NCBI GenBank assembly: GCA_047974415.1 | Contig: JBKECH010000002.1 | Coordinates: 13,902-77,901, forward strand | Length of the DNA stretch: 64,000 nucleotides | Direction: 5' to 3' | Origin: JBKEAJ01 sp047974415 | GTDB taxonomy: Bacteria > Bacteroidota > Bacteroidia > Bacteroidales > Prolixibacteraceae | Shown: positions 1 through 8,436 of the stretch, piece after piece | Layout of the letters: each line of letters opens with the position of its first letter | Position numbering within the stretch: the stretch's first letter is position 1 | Program-made: the position numbers and the translations under genes | Notes under the pieces: generated by a model | The model's database searches: none | Told to the model about the DNA's origin: nothing | The model's input: only the letters and a program-made list of their open reading frames with translations

Positions 1-1507
1 GATCGCAATATTTGGAAACCTGTGTAGGCAATAATTCGTGGAAAAGTGCTAAATAACCATTCCAAATCTCTTTTTTCTGTCCCTCGTCGTATCGCTCGCG
101 CCAGCCCCAGCCCATGCCAGGCTTATCGTAGTTTGCCCATGCATTTTCAATCTCATTGTTGCCACACCAAAGCACTATGCTAGGGTGGTTTCTTAGTCGC
201 TTGATGTTATAGGCGGCTTCGCTTGCTACGCTGTTCAGAAATGTTGAGTCCCATGGATACATACTGCAGGCAAACATAAAATCCTGCCAAACCATCAGTC
301 CATATTGGTCGCACAGCTCGTAGAACTTCTTGTATTCATAGATGCCTCCGCCCCATACTCTTATCATATTCATGTTGGAATGGCGGGCTGAGCCAAGGAT
401 GTGCTCGTAGGTCTTGTCGCTTACTCGTGCTGGGAACACATCGTTGGGAATGTAATTGGCTCCTTTTGCAAACACAGGAATGCCGTTAACCTTAAAATAG
501 AACGGAGTTCCCAAGGAGTCCTTTTCTGTAATCAGCTCCACCTTTCGCAACCCAATCATGTCTTGCTCTCTGTCCACCAGATCATCGTCTTGATATAGCT
601 CACAAACGAAATTATAGAGGTTTGCTTTGCCCATGCCATTAGGCCACCATAAGTCAGGCTTACTAATCTTGATAGGGATGTTTATTGTTGTCTCAGATAC
701 TCCAGTTTCTGCCTTGGCAACAATAAGACCGTTGGCTTTAATTACAATCTTTGTGTCCTTGAACTGTTCGCCTCCCAAAGTTATTTGTGCAATCAGCGAA
801 GCCTCATCCTTATTAACATCCACTTGTTTATAGTAGATGTCGTTTAGTTTAACGGAGTTCCACGTCAGTAGGGTGATAGGTTTCCAAACCCCAGATGTTA
901 CTAGCCTTGGTCCCCAGTCCCATCCAAACTGATAGGGAGCTTTGCGGATGTATGGACTAACACGTTGCTCGTCTTCCAAACCTCCGTTGCTGGCTTGGTC
1001 GTTGCTGGCAGGCAAGCGGTATTTGCGAGACTTAAGAATATGCAAGCCCTCTTTTATTGGAGACTTGAAGTAGATGTTAAGCTCATTGTTCCTTTGTGCA
1101 AGCTCCTTGATGTCAACAGTGTGTCCAACAAACATATTGTCGGTCGAAAGGATTATTTTACCGTTCAAGATAACCTCTGCATAAGTATCCAGACCGTCAA
1201 ATTGTAGCTCGATGTGTTCTTTGCTTAGGCGCTCCTCGTCAATTTCAAAATTGCAGCGATACACCCAATCCTTCTTGTCAATCCACTGTTGGTCTTTTTC
1301 GTTGAGACGGTAAAAAGGGTCCTCGATTACCTTGTTGTTTAAGAGGTCTGTATGCACACATCCAGGAACACTTGCCTGCATCCACTTATCTGCCGAGGCC
1401 TCCTTAAAAGACCACGAGCTGTTCAGCTCTGTTTTTTCTATCATGCCGTTGTTGGTACAATTGGTAAATAATACTAATAAAAGTAGGGGAGTAAGAGACT
1501 TATTCAT
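1..1507 (-). CDS. Beta-mannosidase-like GH2 glycosidase (3' part outside window)
   Basis: About 502 N-terminal residues are visible and the gene runs off the left edge. The product starts MNKSLTPLLLLVLFTNC, a signal peptide with a possible, non-canonical lipobox cysteine (residue 17). Next come the GH2 sugar-binding jelly roll (about residues 25-205, with VPGCVHTDLL and FGWDWGPR typical of beta-mannosidases), an Ig-like domain (about 215-325) and the start of the TIM barrel with GANYIPNDVFP, RVWGGGIYE and WCGNNE. The Glu of NNE (about residue 452) is the expected acid/base; the nucleophile lies outside the window. Family members release terminal beta-mannose from oligosaccharides, here probably in the periplasm. 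A TACCTTTG -7 box sits on the minus strand at 1536-1543, just upstream. The identification is good; the precise substrate is inferred. Confidence 0.88.
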   Translation of the reverse strand, partial: MNKSLTPLLLLVLFTNCTNNGMIEKTELNSSWSFKEASADKWMQASVPGCVHTDLLNNKVIEDPFYRLNEKDQQWIDKKDWVYRCNFEIDEERLSKEHIELQFDGLDTYAEVILNGKIILSTDNMFVGHTVDIKELAQRNNELNIYFKSPIKEGLHILKSRKYRLPASNDQASNGGLEDEQRVSPYIRKAPYQFGWDWGPRLVTSGVWKPITLLTWNSVKLNDIYYKQVDVNKDEASLIAQITLGGEQFKDTKIVIKANGLIVAKAETGVSETTINIPIKISKPDLWWPNGMGKANLYNFVCELYQDDDLVDREQDMIGLRKVELITEKDSLGTPFYFKVNGIPVFAKGANYIPNDVFPARVSDKTYEHILGSARHSNMNMIRVWGGGIYEYKKFYELCDQYGLMVWQDFMFACSMYPWDSTFLNSVASEAAYNIKRLRNHPSIVLWCGNNEIENAWANYDKPGMGWGWRERYDEGQKKEIWNGYLALFHELLPTQVSKYCD

Positions 1508-1686
1508 AGTTCACTAAAATGATAAATATTCTCGTCAAAGGTACATATTTATTCCGATTTGTTGAAGGGCACAGCAAAAAATAAAATATGTCTTAAGCGA
1601 CAGTTCGCCAGCCTTTCCCTCGCCTTCTTGCCCGAGACAAGAAAATACTGATGGAGAGCTCTCGATGAAATGTTATGCGAGCAGAA

Positions 1687-1717
1687 CTTGCTAGGCACTT
1701 AGTTATTCGTATCTTTG
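1687..1717 (+). promoter_or_regulatory. Predicted Bacteroidota promoter for the cation exporter
   Basis: CTTG at 1687-1690, 19 bases, then TATCTTTG at 1710-1717. This matches the TTTG/TAnnTTTG consensus except for one base in the -33 box. It lies about 30 bases before the ATG at 1747, so it supports that start over the in-frame ATG at 1675, which would be upstream of the promoter. Confidence 0.6.
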
Positions 1718-1746
1718 CTAACTATACAAACATAGTATTATATACC

Positions 1747-2673
1747 ATGTCACATACGCATTTGCATTCACACTCTCATCAGCACGACCATCACCATGTG
1801 CATCCATCCGCAGTTTCGCACAGCCGAGCCTTTGCCGTAGGCATTGCCCTGAATGTTATATTTGTAGTTGTAGAACTTGTTTACGGACTGATAGCTAATT
1901 CCTCAGCACTGCTTGCCGACGCCGGACACAACGCAAGTGACGTACTGGGACTAGTCTTTGCTTGGACAGCTGCATGGCTTGCCACCATTCGTCCACACGG
2001 AAAGTACACCTACGGACTACGAAAGTCCACCATTCTAGTATCCATACTGAATGCCCTCCTATTATTTGGCGCTGTCGTCCTAATCGGATGGGATGCCATT
2101 GGCAAGTTCAAAAATCCCGCACCTGTTGCTGGCACGCAGGTAATAATTGTTGCTACAATAGGGATAATCATCAACACAGCAACGGCAATGATGTTTATGA
2201 AAGGGCAAAAGAACGACCTGAACGTTCGAGGAGCTTTTTTGCACATGGCTGCCGATGCTGGGGTATCCTTGGGAGTTGTTATTGCAGGCATACTTATCAA
2301 TATTACAGGTCTGCAATGGATAGACCCCATCACGAGCCTTCTCATTATTATTGTGATACTCTGGAGCACATGGCGTTTGTTTACTGATTCCATAGACCTT
2401 GCCCTCGACGCCGTGCCGAAGAATATCAAGCTTGGAGAAGTAAAAAGTTTCATCCTCTCGCAGGGCGAAGTGCTCAATGTCCATGACCTCCATATCTGGG
2501 CAATTAGCACCACTCAGGTCGCCCTGACGGCACATGTGGTCGTAAATAGCAATCCGAACGATGCCTTCATCGGAGACTTGCAAAAGGAACTAGAGAAAAG
2601 GTTCAGCATCAACCATACAACCTTCCAAATTGAAAACGAAGTCATCGAAAAAGAGTGCCATCCCATAGTCTAA
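1747..2673 (+). CDS. Cation diffusion facilitator family transporter (zinc/divalent metal exporter)
   Basis: 308 residues. The N-terminus is a His-rich tail (SHTHLHSHSHQHDHHHVH), followed by six predicted membrane segments and a cytoplasmic C-terminal domain, the CzcD/ZitB layout. The transport-site HxxxD motifs are visible: HNASD in the second membrane segment (about residue 61) and HMAAD in the fifth. The C-terminal domain carries VHDLHIWAIS, conserved in CDF proteins. Members export Zn2+ or related ions in exchange for protons across the inner membrane. The start at 1747 is chosen because MSHTH fits the family and a promoter precedes it. Metal specificity cannot be read with certainty; zinc is the likeliest. 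Confidence 0.92.
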   Translation: MSHTHLHSHSHQHDHHHVHPSAVSHSRAFAVGIALNVIFVVVELVYGLIANSSALLADAGHNASDVLGLVFAWTAAWLATIRPHGKYTYGLRKSTILVSILNALLLFGAVVLIGWDAIGKFKNPAPVAGTQVIIVATIGIIINTATAMMFMKGQKNDLNVRGAFLHMAADAGVSLGVVIAGILINITGLQWIDPITSLLIIIVILWSTWRLFTDSIDLALDAVPKNIKLGEVKSFILSQGEVLNVHDLHIWAISTTQVALTAHVVVNSNPNDAFIGDLQKELEKRFSINHTTFQIENEVIEKECHPIV

Positions 2674-2733
2674 GAGACTAGTGCTTAAAAATATCGGACG
2701 GCACTCTTGTCGGCATTCTCGTCAGCAACTACG

Positions 2734-2881
2734 TAGTGTCTGTCTATAATGATGGGAGTCTGAACTAGAAAATTAAATATCAAGGCTTGCCGTTCTGTAT
2801 GCTGGGAGTTTGTGAATTGGGAGTTTACTTGTGTAAATGGATAATTCGCAAAGTAAGCATAACGCAGATAGACGGACTCTA
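2734..2881 (+). repeat. MITE-like dispersed repeat, copy A (full, forward)
   Basis: Begins TAGTGTCTGTCTATAAT and ends GACGGACTCTA, giving imperfect terminal inverted repeats. The core contains the shared segments TCAAGGCTTGCCGTTCTGTA and AAAGTAAGCATAACGCAGAT. A short deletion just before the right end removes the usual TTGGACTTTATA. The final CTA is the stop codon (TAG, minus strand) of the outer-membrane protein gene. Confidence 0.8.
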
Positions 2882-3946
2882 CTTGCTACTTGCGTAGTCT
2901 TCTTGCTTGGTGGCTTTCTTTTTATTGCCAAAGGAATAGACAAGCGATATTTTTGCCTGCGAGTTGCGCAAACCATAGCTGTTGCGATGCGTTGACACCA
3001 CTTGTCCATGAGTATTATTGCCAAGTGCTTGCCCATCTACCCTATAGTCTGATGTAACATTGAAGCGACTTTCAATTCTCACGGCAATACCTTTGCTCAG
3101 TTTCAGATCAAAACCTCCCATCACTCCAAAATTATGGGAATTATTATTGCCAGACCAACTGCCATTGCCACTACCATTGTTATTATAGCCAGTACTAGGC
3201 ACATAGTGCGAGTATTTGCCCGTGCGCAGGTAGTTGTAGTTTATTCCCACGTAAGGACGAATAAAAAACTTGTCGTAGTACACCAACAAAGGCAGCGAAA
3301 TGTTGTGCATCCCTGCACGGTAGTTATTGTTCAGCGCTTCGCCAACGCTAATCGAACCCTGTGCGTAGTACTCCTGGCTGTCGCTAATGCCAAAGAGGTA
3401 AGCATACTCCAGCCCTGCTCTCAGCCCGAAATGCGAGTTGTCGAAATTTCGCTTTGCGTACATGCCTCCAGAAAGCATCGGAGCAATGGGTTTGCGATAC
3501 GATTCGTGCTTATAGTTTTCGTACCAAATACCCGAACCAAGCGAAACTTCATAACTAGTTTGTGCCATCACCATTGTTTGGAAAGCAAAACCAAAGACAG
3601 CAAAAAAACCTAACTTCCTCATAATCTCTAAATTTTTAATGTTTTCATTAACTATGATGGAGTTTATCGGAATGGTGGCACTTCTGTCTTCAGAAATCAA
3701 CATTAAATTTGCTAATCCTGTGGTAGTATCGATATTTAAAATGCTGACAAACTTCACCTTGTCGAGCAATAGATTATTTATCTCTGCTTGGACAAAGACC
3801 GTATCGTACACCACAAGCGTGTCGTAAACAATAACATCCTCGTATACAAACACCGTGTCGCGCTGAGCCTCGGCATCTGGCAACATCCAAAGGAGCAGGA
3901 GCAAAATGCTTGCTAGCTTTAAGTTACTTTGCATTTGCGCTGTCAA
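2879..3946 (-). CDS. Outer-membrane beta-barrel protein, open reading frame with two signal peptides
   Basis: 355 residues if read from 3946. Residues 1-28 form a signal peptide (LASILLLLLWMLPDAEAQ), followed by a Tyr/Asp/Thr/Val pattern (VYEDVIVYDTLVVYDTVFV). A second, equally good signal peptide begins at Met109 (ATG at 3622): MRKLGFFAVFGFAFQTMVMAQ. Residues 130-355 alternate hydrophobic and aromatic strands with Gly/Asn-rich loops, ending in a barrel-like region. The frame is therefore either two genes fused by loss of a stop, or one with an internal start at 3622 that makes the barrel alone (243 residues). The 5' end overlaps the sigma-factor gene by 23 bases, so the two are co-transcribed. 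The stop codon is supplied by repeat copy A. Function beyond outer-membrane location is unknown. Confidence 0.65.
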   Translation of the reverse strand: MTAQMQSNLKLASILLLLLWMLPDAEAQRDTVFVYEDVIVYDTLVVYDTVFVQAEINNLLLDKVKFVSILNIDTTTGLANLMLISEDRSATIPINSIIVNENIKNLEIMRKLGFFAVFGFAFQTMVMAQTSYEVSLGSGIWYENYKHESYRKPIAPMLSGGMYAKRNFDNSHFGLRAGLEYAYLFGISDSQEYYAQGSISVGEALNNNYRAGMHNISLPLLVYYDKFFIRPYVGINYNYLRTGKYSHYVPSTGYNNNGSGNGSWSGNNNSHNFGVMGGFDLKLSKGIAVRIESRFNVTSDYRVDGQALGNNTHGQVVSTHRNSYGLRNSQAKISLVYSFGNKKKATKQEDYASSK

Positions 3947-4931
3947 TTATAATTATGGTGTCGCGAACAATTAGTTTCTTGCGGACAAGTCTACTTTTCT
4001 TTACGATTATAGGTTCTCTTTCCTGACGAACCTCTTTGTTGTAGGAAGTGTCAGGTTCTGATACGTGTTCGGTAGGCTTGTGCAGCGCAGTGTCGGTGCA
4101 GACATCCGAGCCTCTTTCATTTGCGTGTCGGAGGGTGTTCGTTGGCACGTTTAGTGGGCTGTTTGTGGGCAGTGTTTTATCCTTGCTAAGGCCGTAGAAC
4201 AAAGCAATGCTCAGAAGTGTAGCTGTCAGTATACCTACTCCCGAATATACGGCAAATTGGCTAGCCATACTAATCTTGGGAAGGAGAATGCTGTGCCACT
4301 CCGTTGTTGTGGGAAACGCCGAATGCCGAGGGCTGATTTCAAGATTAAGCAACCTACGTCTATACAATTTATCGACACTTCCAAATTTGCATGGAATGAG
4401 CATCAGTAGAAAACGACTTTGCTTGTGTCGTTCTTTTTTGCTGATGGCATCTTGCAACTTGCGTCGTGCTCGTGCCAAGTGCGACTTCGATGTGCCGATG
4501 CTGATGTTCAACTCCTTGGCAATATCCTTGTGCGAGTATCCGTCCAGCACATACATATTGAACACCAAGCGGTGGTGCTCGGGCAGTGCCTCTATCATCT
4601 GTAGAAGTTGCTCTATGGTAAAATCGGAGTACATATCATCTTTGTCTTGACTAGCAAGGAGGCATTGTGTCAGCTCCTCCTTGTCGGTTTCGTTCCAGCG
4701 CTTACTTTCTCGCAGGTACATCAGTGCAGTGTTTACAGCAATCTTGCGTAGCCACGCATCGAAATGCCCCTTGCCACTAAAACTTTCTGCCTTTTGCATG
4801 GCAACAACAAAAGCGTCTTGGGCAAGGTCTTCTGCAAGCTCTTTGTCTGAAACATATCTATAGCAGACAGCTATCATCTTTGCAATATTCCTCTGGTAAG
4901 CCTCCTCCCAAAAAATCTTTTTCAAATTCAT
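3924..4931 (-). CDS. ECF-type sigma-70 factor with C-terminal membrane segment and tail
   Basis: 335 residues, against about 170-200 for ordinary ECF sigma factors. Sigma region 2 spans about residues 10-77 (YVSDKELAEDLAQDAFV, FDAWLRKIAVNTAL) and region 4 about 105-160 (LPEHHRLVFNMYVLDGYSHK, then an HTH with SIGTSKSHLARARRKL). After a basic linker there is one strong hydrophobic segment (about 226-248, FAVYSGVGILTATLLSIALF) and an 85-residue hydrophilic tail ending RKKLIVRDTIIIIDSANAK. If the segment spans the membrane, the tail is periplasmic. The tail resembles the VYDT-type pattern of the overlapping downstream protein, suggesting that they work together, perhaps in envelope sensing. The sigma identity is firm; the signalling role is inference. 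Confidence 0.85.
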   Translation of the reverse strand: MNLKKIFWEEAYQRNIAKMIAVCYRYVSDKELAEDLAQDAFVVAMQKAESFSGKGHFDAWLRKIAVNTALMYLRESKRWNETDKEELTQCLLASQDKDDMYSDFTIEQLLQMIEALPEHHRLVFNMYVLDGYSHKDIAKELNISIGTSKSHLARARRKLQDAISKKERHKQSRFLLMLIPCKFGSVDKLYRRRLLNLEISPRHSAFPTTTEWHSILLPKISMASQFAVYSGVGILTATLLSIALFYGLSKDKTLPTNSPLNVPTNTLRHANERGSDVCTDTALHKPTEHVSEPDTSYNKEVRQEREPIIVKKSRLVRKKLIVRDTIIIIDSANAK

Positions 4932-5057
4932 AAAAAGACATCTTTTATCATGAAGCCAAGGACGTCCAATCCTTAGCGCTCAAATACAACATTGTACTAA
5001 TTTGATGCAAAGTTGCTAAAAAGGTGGCACTTTTTATTCATCAATCTTCAATCATCG

Positions 5058-5089
5058 TTTGCATGGGCGATGGGCATGTACTACCTTTG
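5058..5089 (+). promoter_or_regulatory. Consensus Bacteroidota promoter for uraA
   Basis: TTTG at 5058-5061, 20 bases, TACCTTTG at 5082-5089: an exact match to both boxes. It lies inside the longest possible reading frame and so argues that translation starts at 5117, not 5024. Confidence 0.7.
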
Positions 5090-5116
5090 TCAGACATAGA
5101 CAATCACAAAGCAATT

Positions 5117-6343
5117 ATGACACAAAGCAAGAAATCCTATTACATTCTGCTAGCCTTTCAGCACATATTGGCAATGTTCGGTGCAACAGTATTAGTCCCA
5201 GCTCTAACGGGGCTAGACCCATCCATCGCTCTGTTGTGCGCCGGAGTTGGCACCCTAATCTTCCACTCCGTAACGAAATTCAAAGTACCATCATTCCTTG
5301 GTTCCAGTTTTGCCTTCATAGGTGGCATACAGCTAGTGCTAGAAAAAATGGGCATGGCGGAGCTCAAAGGTGGTATTATTTGTGCCGGCCTTGTATACAT
5401 TCTGATCTCCCTTTTCATCAGGCTATGGGGCGTCGAAAAGATAAATAAGCTTTTCCCTCCAATTGTCGTAGGTCCTGTAATAGTTGTCATTGGGCTACGC
5501 CTTAGCCCCATCGCAATCAGCAACGCTCTGTATGTCGATGGTGTTTTCAGCCCAAACTCTCTTATAATTAGCTCCATTGTCATCATAAGCATGATTATCA
5601 GTAGCGTGCTTGGGCGCTCATTCTTCCGCCTTGTGCCAATCCTGACCTCCGTAATTGTGGGCTACATTGTTTCGAGCCTATTGGGAGTTCTAAATACTGA
5701 TGCCATCGCCTCGGCACCGTGGTTCACCTTTAGCAACGACACCATAATGTCTACCATCACAAGCGTCCCTCACTTCTCGTGGAACGCAATCCTGGCTCTT
5801 GCCCCAATAGCTCTTGTAGTATTCATGGAACATATCGGCGACATCAAAAGCAACGGTGCAGTAGTGGGCAAAGACTTTGTGAAAGACCCTGGTTTGGACC
5901 GGACAATCCTTGGCGACGGCTTGGCAACAATATTTGCAGGATTGGTGGGAGGACCAGCCAACACCACCTACGGCGAAAACACAGGCGTGCTGGCAGTTAC
6001 CAAAAACTACAACCCCTTTGTACTGCGTATTGCAGCCGTGATGGCAATCTTGCTAAGCCTCTTTGGAAAATTCGGTGCCGCCATTAGTAACATACCCCTC
6101 GCCGTGATGGGTGGAGTATCAGTAGTGCTGTTCGGAATGATAGCAACAATAGGCGTGCGGACAATGATAAACGCACAGCTAGACTTCGGACACTCCCGAA
6201 ACCTAATCATAGCCTCCATAATATTAGTGTGTGGAATTGGCGTTTCCGAAATCCCATTCTCCGAAACAATCAGCATGTCGGGACTAACAATTGCTGCCTT
6301 CTTGGGAATAATTCTAAATCTGGTACTGCCAAAAGATATCTAA
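5117..6343 (+). CDS. uraA: Uracil/xanthine permease family protein
   Basis: 408 residues, almost entirely membrane segments, as in the NCS2 family of nucleobase-proton symporters (about 14 segments). Visible family features are LLAFQHILAMFGATVLVPALTG near the start, the substrate-region motif VVFMEHIGDIKS with the conserved Glu and His, and NTTYGENTGVLAVTKNY, characteristic of uracil permeases. The product imports uracil for pyrimidine salvage at the inner membrane. It is a single-gene unit with its own consensus promoter. ATG 5117 gives MTQSKKSYYILLAFQH, like other family members; a longer start at 5024 is in frame but lies upstream of the promoter. Confidence 0.92.
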   Translation: MTQSKKSYYILLAFQHILAMFGATVLVPALTGLDPSIALLCAGVGTLIFHSVTKFKVPSFLGSSFAFIGGIQLVLEKMGMAELKGGIICAGLVYILISLFIRLWGVEKINKLFPPIVVGPVIVVIGLRLSPIAISNALYVDGVFSPNSLIISSIVIISMIISSVLGRSFFRLVPILTSVIVGYIVSSLLGVLNTDAIASAPWFTFSNDTIMSTITSVPHFSWNAILALAPIALVVFMEHIGDIKSNGAVVGKDFVKDPGLDRTILGDGLATIFAGLVGGPANTTYGENTGVLAVTKNYNPFVLRIAAVMAILLSLFGKFGAAISNIPLAVMGGVSVVLFGMIATIGVRTMINAQLDFGHSRNLIIASIILVCGIGVSEIPFSETISMSGLTIAAFLGIILNLVLPKDI

Positions 6344-6494
6344 ACAGCGCCGTCATAAACCGACATTAGAGTTAAAGTCACTTTCTTGCTTAGCTCCTAC
6401 TTGGTGTTTCCGTCAAAAAACGCTTGGATTGCGCTAACTCCTGATACTCCTAGTCTGATTTGTTGCCTTGTGGGGCAGATAACATCGGGCAGTA

Positions 6495-6980
6495 CTACCA
6501 CCTGTCCATAAGATAGGGTCGAGGGTCCACAGGTGTGCCATTTTTCCTTACCTCGTAGTGCAGATGCGCACCAGTCGAGCGACCAGTGTTGCCAACCTTG
6601 CCGATATATTGCCCCTTCTTAACCCTCTTGCCAACCTTCACCCTTATACGCGACAGGTGCGCATACACAGTTGAGTATTGCGAGTCGTGCTTGATTGTTA
6701 TCATCTTGCCATATCCCGATTTTCTGTTGCGCTTAGCGTAAGTAACAACCCCCTCTGCTGCGGCAAACACATAAGTACCCTTAGGAGCAGCAAGATCCTG
6801 ACCAGTGTGCATCCGACCATTGCGCATGCCGTAGTTCGACTGGCTGGTGATGTCATGTTTCTTTACTGGATAGATGCTCGGATAGGCGGAATGCACTGTT
6901 CTTGATCTAAGACCACGTGCACACGAACCTAGAAAGATAATACTGATGATAAATAGTAAGACGACAAAAGTTCTTTTCAT
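6495..6980 (-). CDS. M23-family peptidoglycan endopeptidase, lipoprotein
   Basis: 161 residues. A lipoprotein signal (FVVLLFIISIIFLGSC, Cys at residue 20) is followed directly by an M23/LytM domain (about residues 50-155). The zinc ligands are visible in HTGQD (HxxxD) and HLHYEV, and the upstream catalytic His in VYAHLSRI. Members cut peptide cross-links in peptidoglycan. There is no LysM or coiled-coil region, so this is a minimal enzyme probably anchored to the outer membrane. It stands alone, convergent with uraA, and has a promoter at 7001-7031. Confidence 0.9.
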   Translation of the reverse strand: MKRTFVVLLFIISIIFLGSCARGLRSRTVHSAYPSIYPVKKHDITSQSNYGMRNGRMHTGQDLAAPKGTYVFAAAEGVVTYAKRNRKSGYGKMITIKHDSQYSTVYAHLSRIRVKVGKRVKKGQYIGKVGNTGRSTGAHLHYEVRKNGTPVDPRPYLMDRW

Positions 6981-7000
6981 TTCTGCAAAACTGTTTTTGC

Positions 7001-7031
7001 CAAAAATAGGAAATATATCCTTGCAGTCAAT
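7001..7031 (-). promoter_or_regulatory. Predicted promoter of the M23 peptidase gene
   Basis: On the minus strand: ATTG (7031-7028), 19 bases, TATTTTTG (7008-7001). The -7 box is exact and the -33 box differs by one base. The start codon at 6980 follows about 20 bases later. Confidence 0.55.
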
Positions 7032-7444
7032 AAATATTACTTATTATTTCCATTTTGTTCCTTCTATCAAACAGTCCTTTTTTTTGAATATGAAAAATCT
7101 GCTCATAGGCAAGGCAGACAAGCCATTCGTACCTGAAACCTGAAGTCCTATGCGTCCGATTTTAAAATAAAATCTTTCAGTCTGGATGAACAAGCAAATA
7201 CTCGAAAACTTATGAAAATACTCCTTTTGATGTGTGTAAGTCTTTGTTTGTCAGTAGGAAATATCTATAAAGGATGATGAGTGCGCAAAGCCTCCAGATT
7301 TGAGTATTTATGCAAAGATGGCAAGTTGTTTTTGCATAGGCAATTCTCAGGCAGTTAAGATGCAAGCAATTGTACCTAAACGCAAGATGTATGTAAGTGC
7401 AAACCTATGCTTGAAGCATGACCTGCGAACATTTGATGCCTCGT

Positions 7445-7955
7445 GCAAGTGATCGAAGCTCAACCTACGAACATTTGGAGCTTTGTGCAAGTGATTGAAT
7501 CTCGACCTGCGAACATTTGATGCCTCGTGCAAGTGATTGAAGCTCGACCTGCGAACATTTGATGCTTCGTGCAAGTGATTGAAGCTCGACCTACGAACAT
7601 TTGATGCCTCGTGCAAGTGATTGAAGCATGACCTACGAACATTTGGAGCCTCGTGCAAGTGATTGAAGCTCGACCTACGAACATTTGGAGCTTCGTGCAA
7701 GTGATTGAAGCATGAATTGTTAACAGACGGTGAATAATGCAAGTGATTTATTGATCATCTGTTAACATTTGGAGCTTCGTGCAAGTGATCGAAGCATGAA
7801 TTGTTAACAGACGGTGAATAATACAAGTGATTTATTGATCATCTGTTAACAATTGGAGCTTCGTGCAAGTGATCGAGGCATGAAATGTTAACAGATGGTG
7901 AATAATGCAAGTGATTGAAGTGCCAAAACTAAACATCTCAAAATACAAGTGATTG
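7445..7955. repeat. 42-bp tandem array, twelve in-phase units plus a degenerate end
   Basis: The core GCAAGTGAT (one copy ACAAGTGAT) occurs at 7445, 7487, 7529, 7571, 7613, 7655, 7697, 7739, 7781, 7823, 7865 and 7907, exactly 42 bases apart with no indel. A degenerate ACAAGTGATT follows at 7945. The first seven units share GAACATTTG and GAAGCTCGACCTACG blocks. From 7697 on, two unit types alternate (an 84-bp superunit), one carrying TGTTAACAGA and the other TCTGTTAACA, which can pair. On the minus strand the first units stay open as a 14-residue repeat (FNHLHEASNVRR), but this follows from 42 being a multiple of three; I see no start context or signal that supports a protein. Confidence 0.9.
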
Positions 7956-8112
7956 AGCCTAGCTAAAAAAAGAGGCTTGCGACAAAAAAAATATTTGCAA
8001 GAACTGTAAGAGTGAACGTTTGGATGAATGTTTGTACTGTTGTTCCATGAGTTGCTATTAATTGGAATCGTCATATGATAATTGAGCCATGGAAGTTTTA
8101 TGTGTTTAGGAT
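7956..8112. other. Gene-free stretch after the 42-bp array
   Basis: AT-rich sequence with no convincing reading frame or RNA structure. The 7032-7444 stretch before the array is likewise empty apart from short degenerate relatives of the array unit near 7400-7440. Confidence 0.5.
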
Positions 8113-8218
8113 TCTGCAATAAGCTGTAAGCTCTAAACTTTATGTTTTTGCTGCTTTGTTAATCACCCTTCTGTGTGTATAGTTAGGCTTGTAGCTTGCA
8201 AGCTATAGCTTACTGCAT
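8113..8218 (-). repeat. Second dispersed repeat (about 105 bp), copy 1
   Basis: Read on the minus strand it is about 80% identical by eye to 14191-14292. The ends are imperfect inverted repeats (CTGCAATAAGCTGTAAGC and TGCAGTAAGCTATAGC). A partial third copy lies at 35232-35309 and shares the flanking ATGTGTTTA. Confidence 0.75.
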
Positions 8219-8330
8219 GTTTGTTTCATTTTTGAGTTATAAGCATATACATTCTATCTATTAATCTTTGCCAGCACAGAAATTGTTATATTTGCCAGAC
8301 AGATACCATTTGTGGTGTATGTTCATGAAG

Positions 8331-8355
8331 TTGGTGCTTTGTAACAAAGCACCAA
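8331..8355 (+). other. Perfect 11-bp hairpin in the leader of the CCA-adding enzyme gene
   Basis: TTGGTGCTTTG, loop TAA, CAAAGCACCAA. A TATATTTG -7 box at 8287-8294 lies upstream, so the hairpin would be in the 5' leader if that promoter is used. No T tract follows, so it is not a standard terminator; it may be a leader structure. Confidence 0.5.
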
Positions 8356-8436
8356 GCTCCAAAAATGTGATACTATTGTCGGGGCATAAATCTGGAATTG
8401 GAACTTATTAATTGTGCCCTATATATAAGAATATTC

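Noticed and set aside
5024..5116. An upstream start for the uracil permease
   Set aside because: A consensus promoter at 5058-5089 lies inside this stretch, and the extra residues are not membrane-like.
7347..7742. A 131-residue frame on the minus strand made of 14-residue repeats (FNHLHEASNVRR)
   Set aside because: It stays open only because the unit is 42 bases. It has no promoter, signal or recognisable domain, and the later units of the same array break it.
7445..7955. Possible CRISPR array
   Set aside because: The units follow one another without unique spacers of constant length, and no cas genes are in the window.
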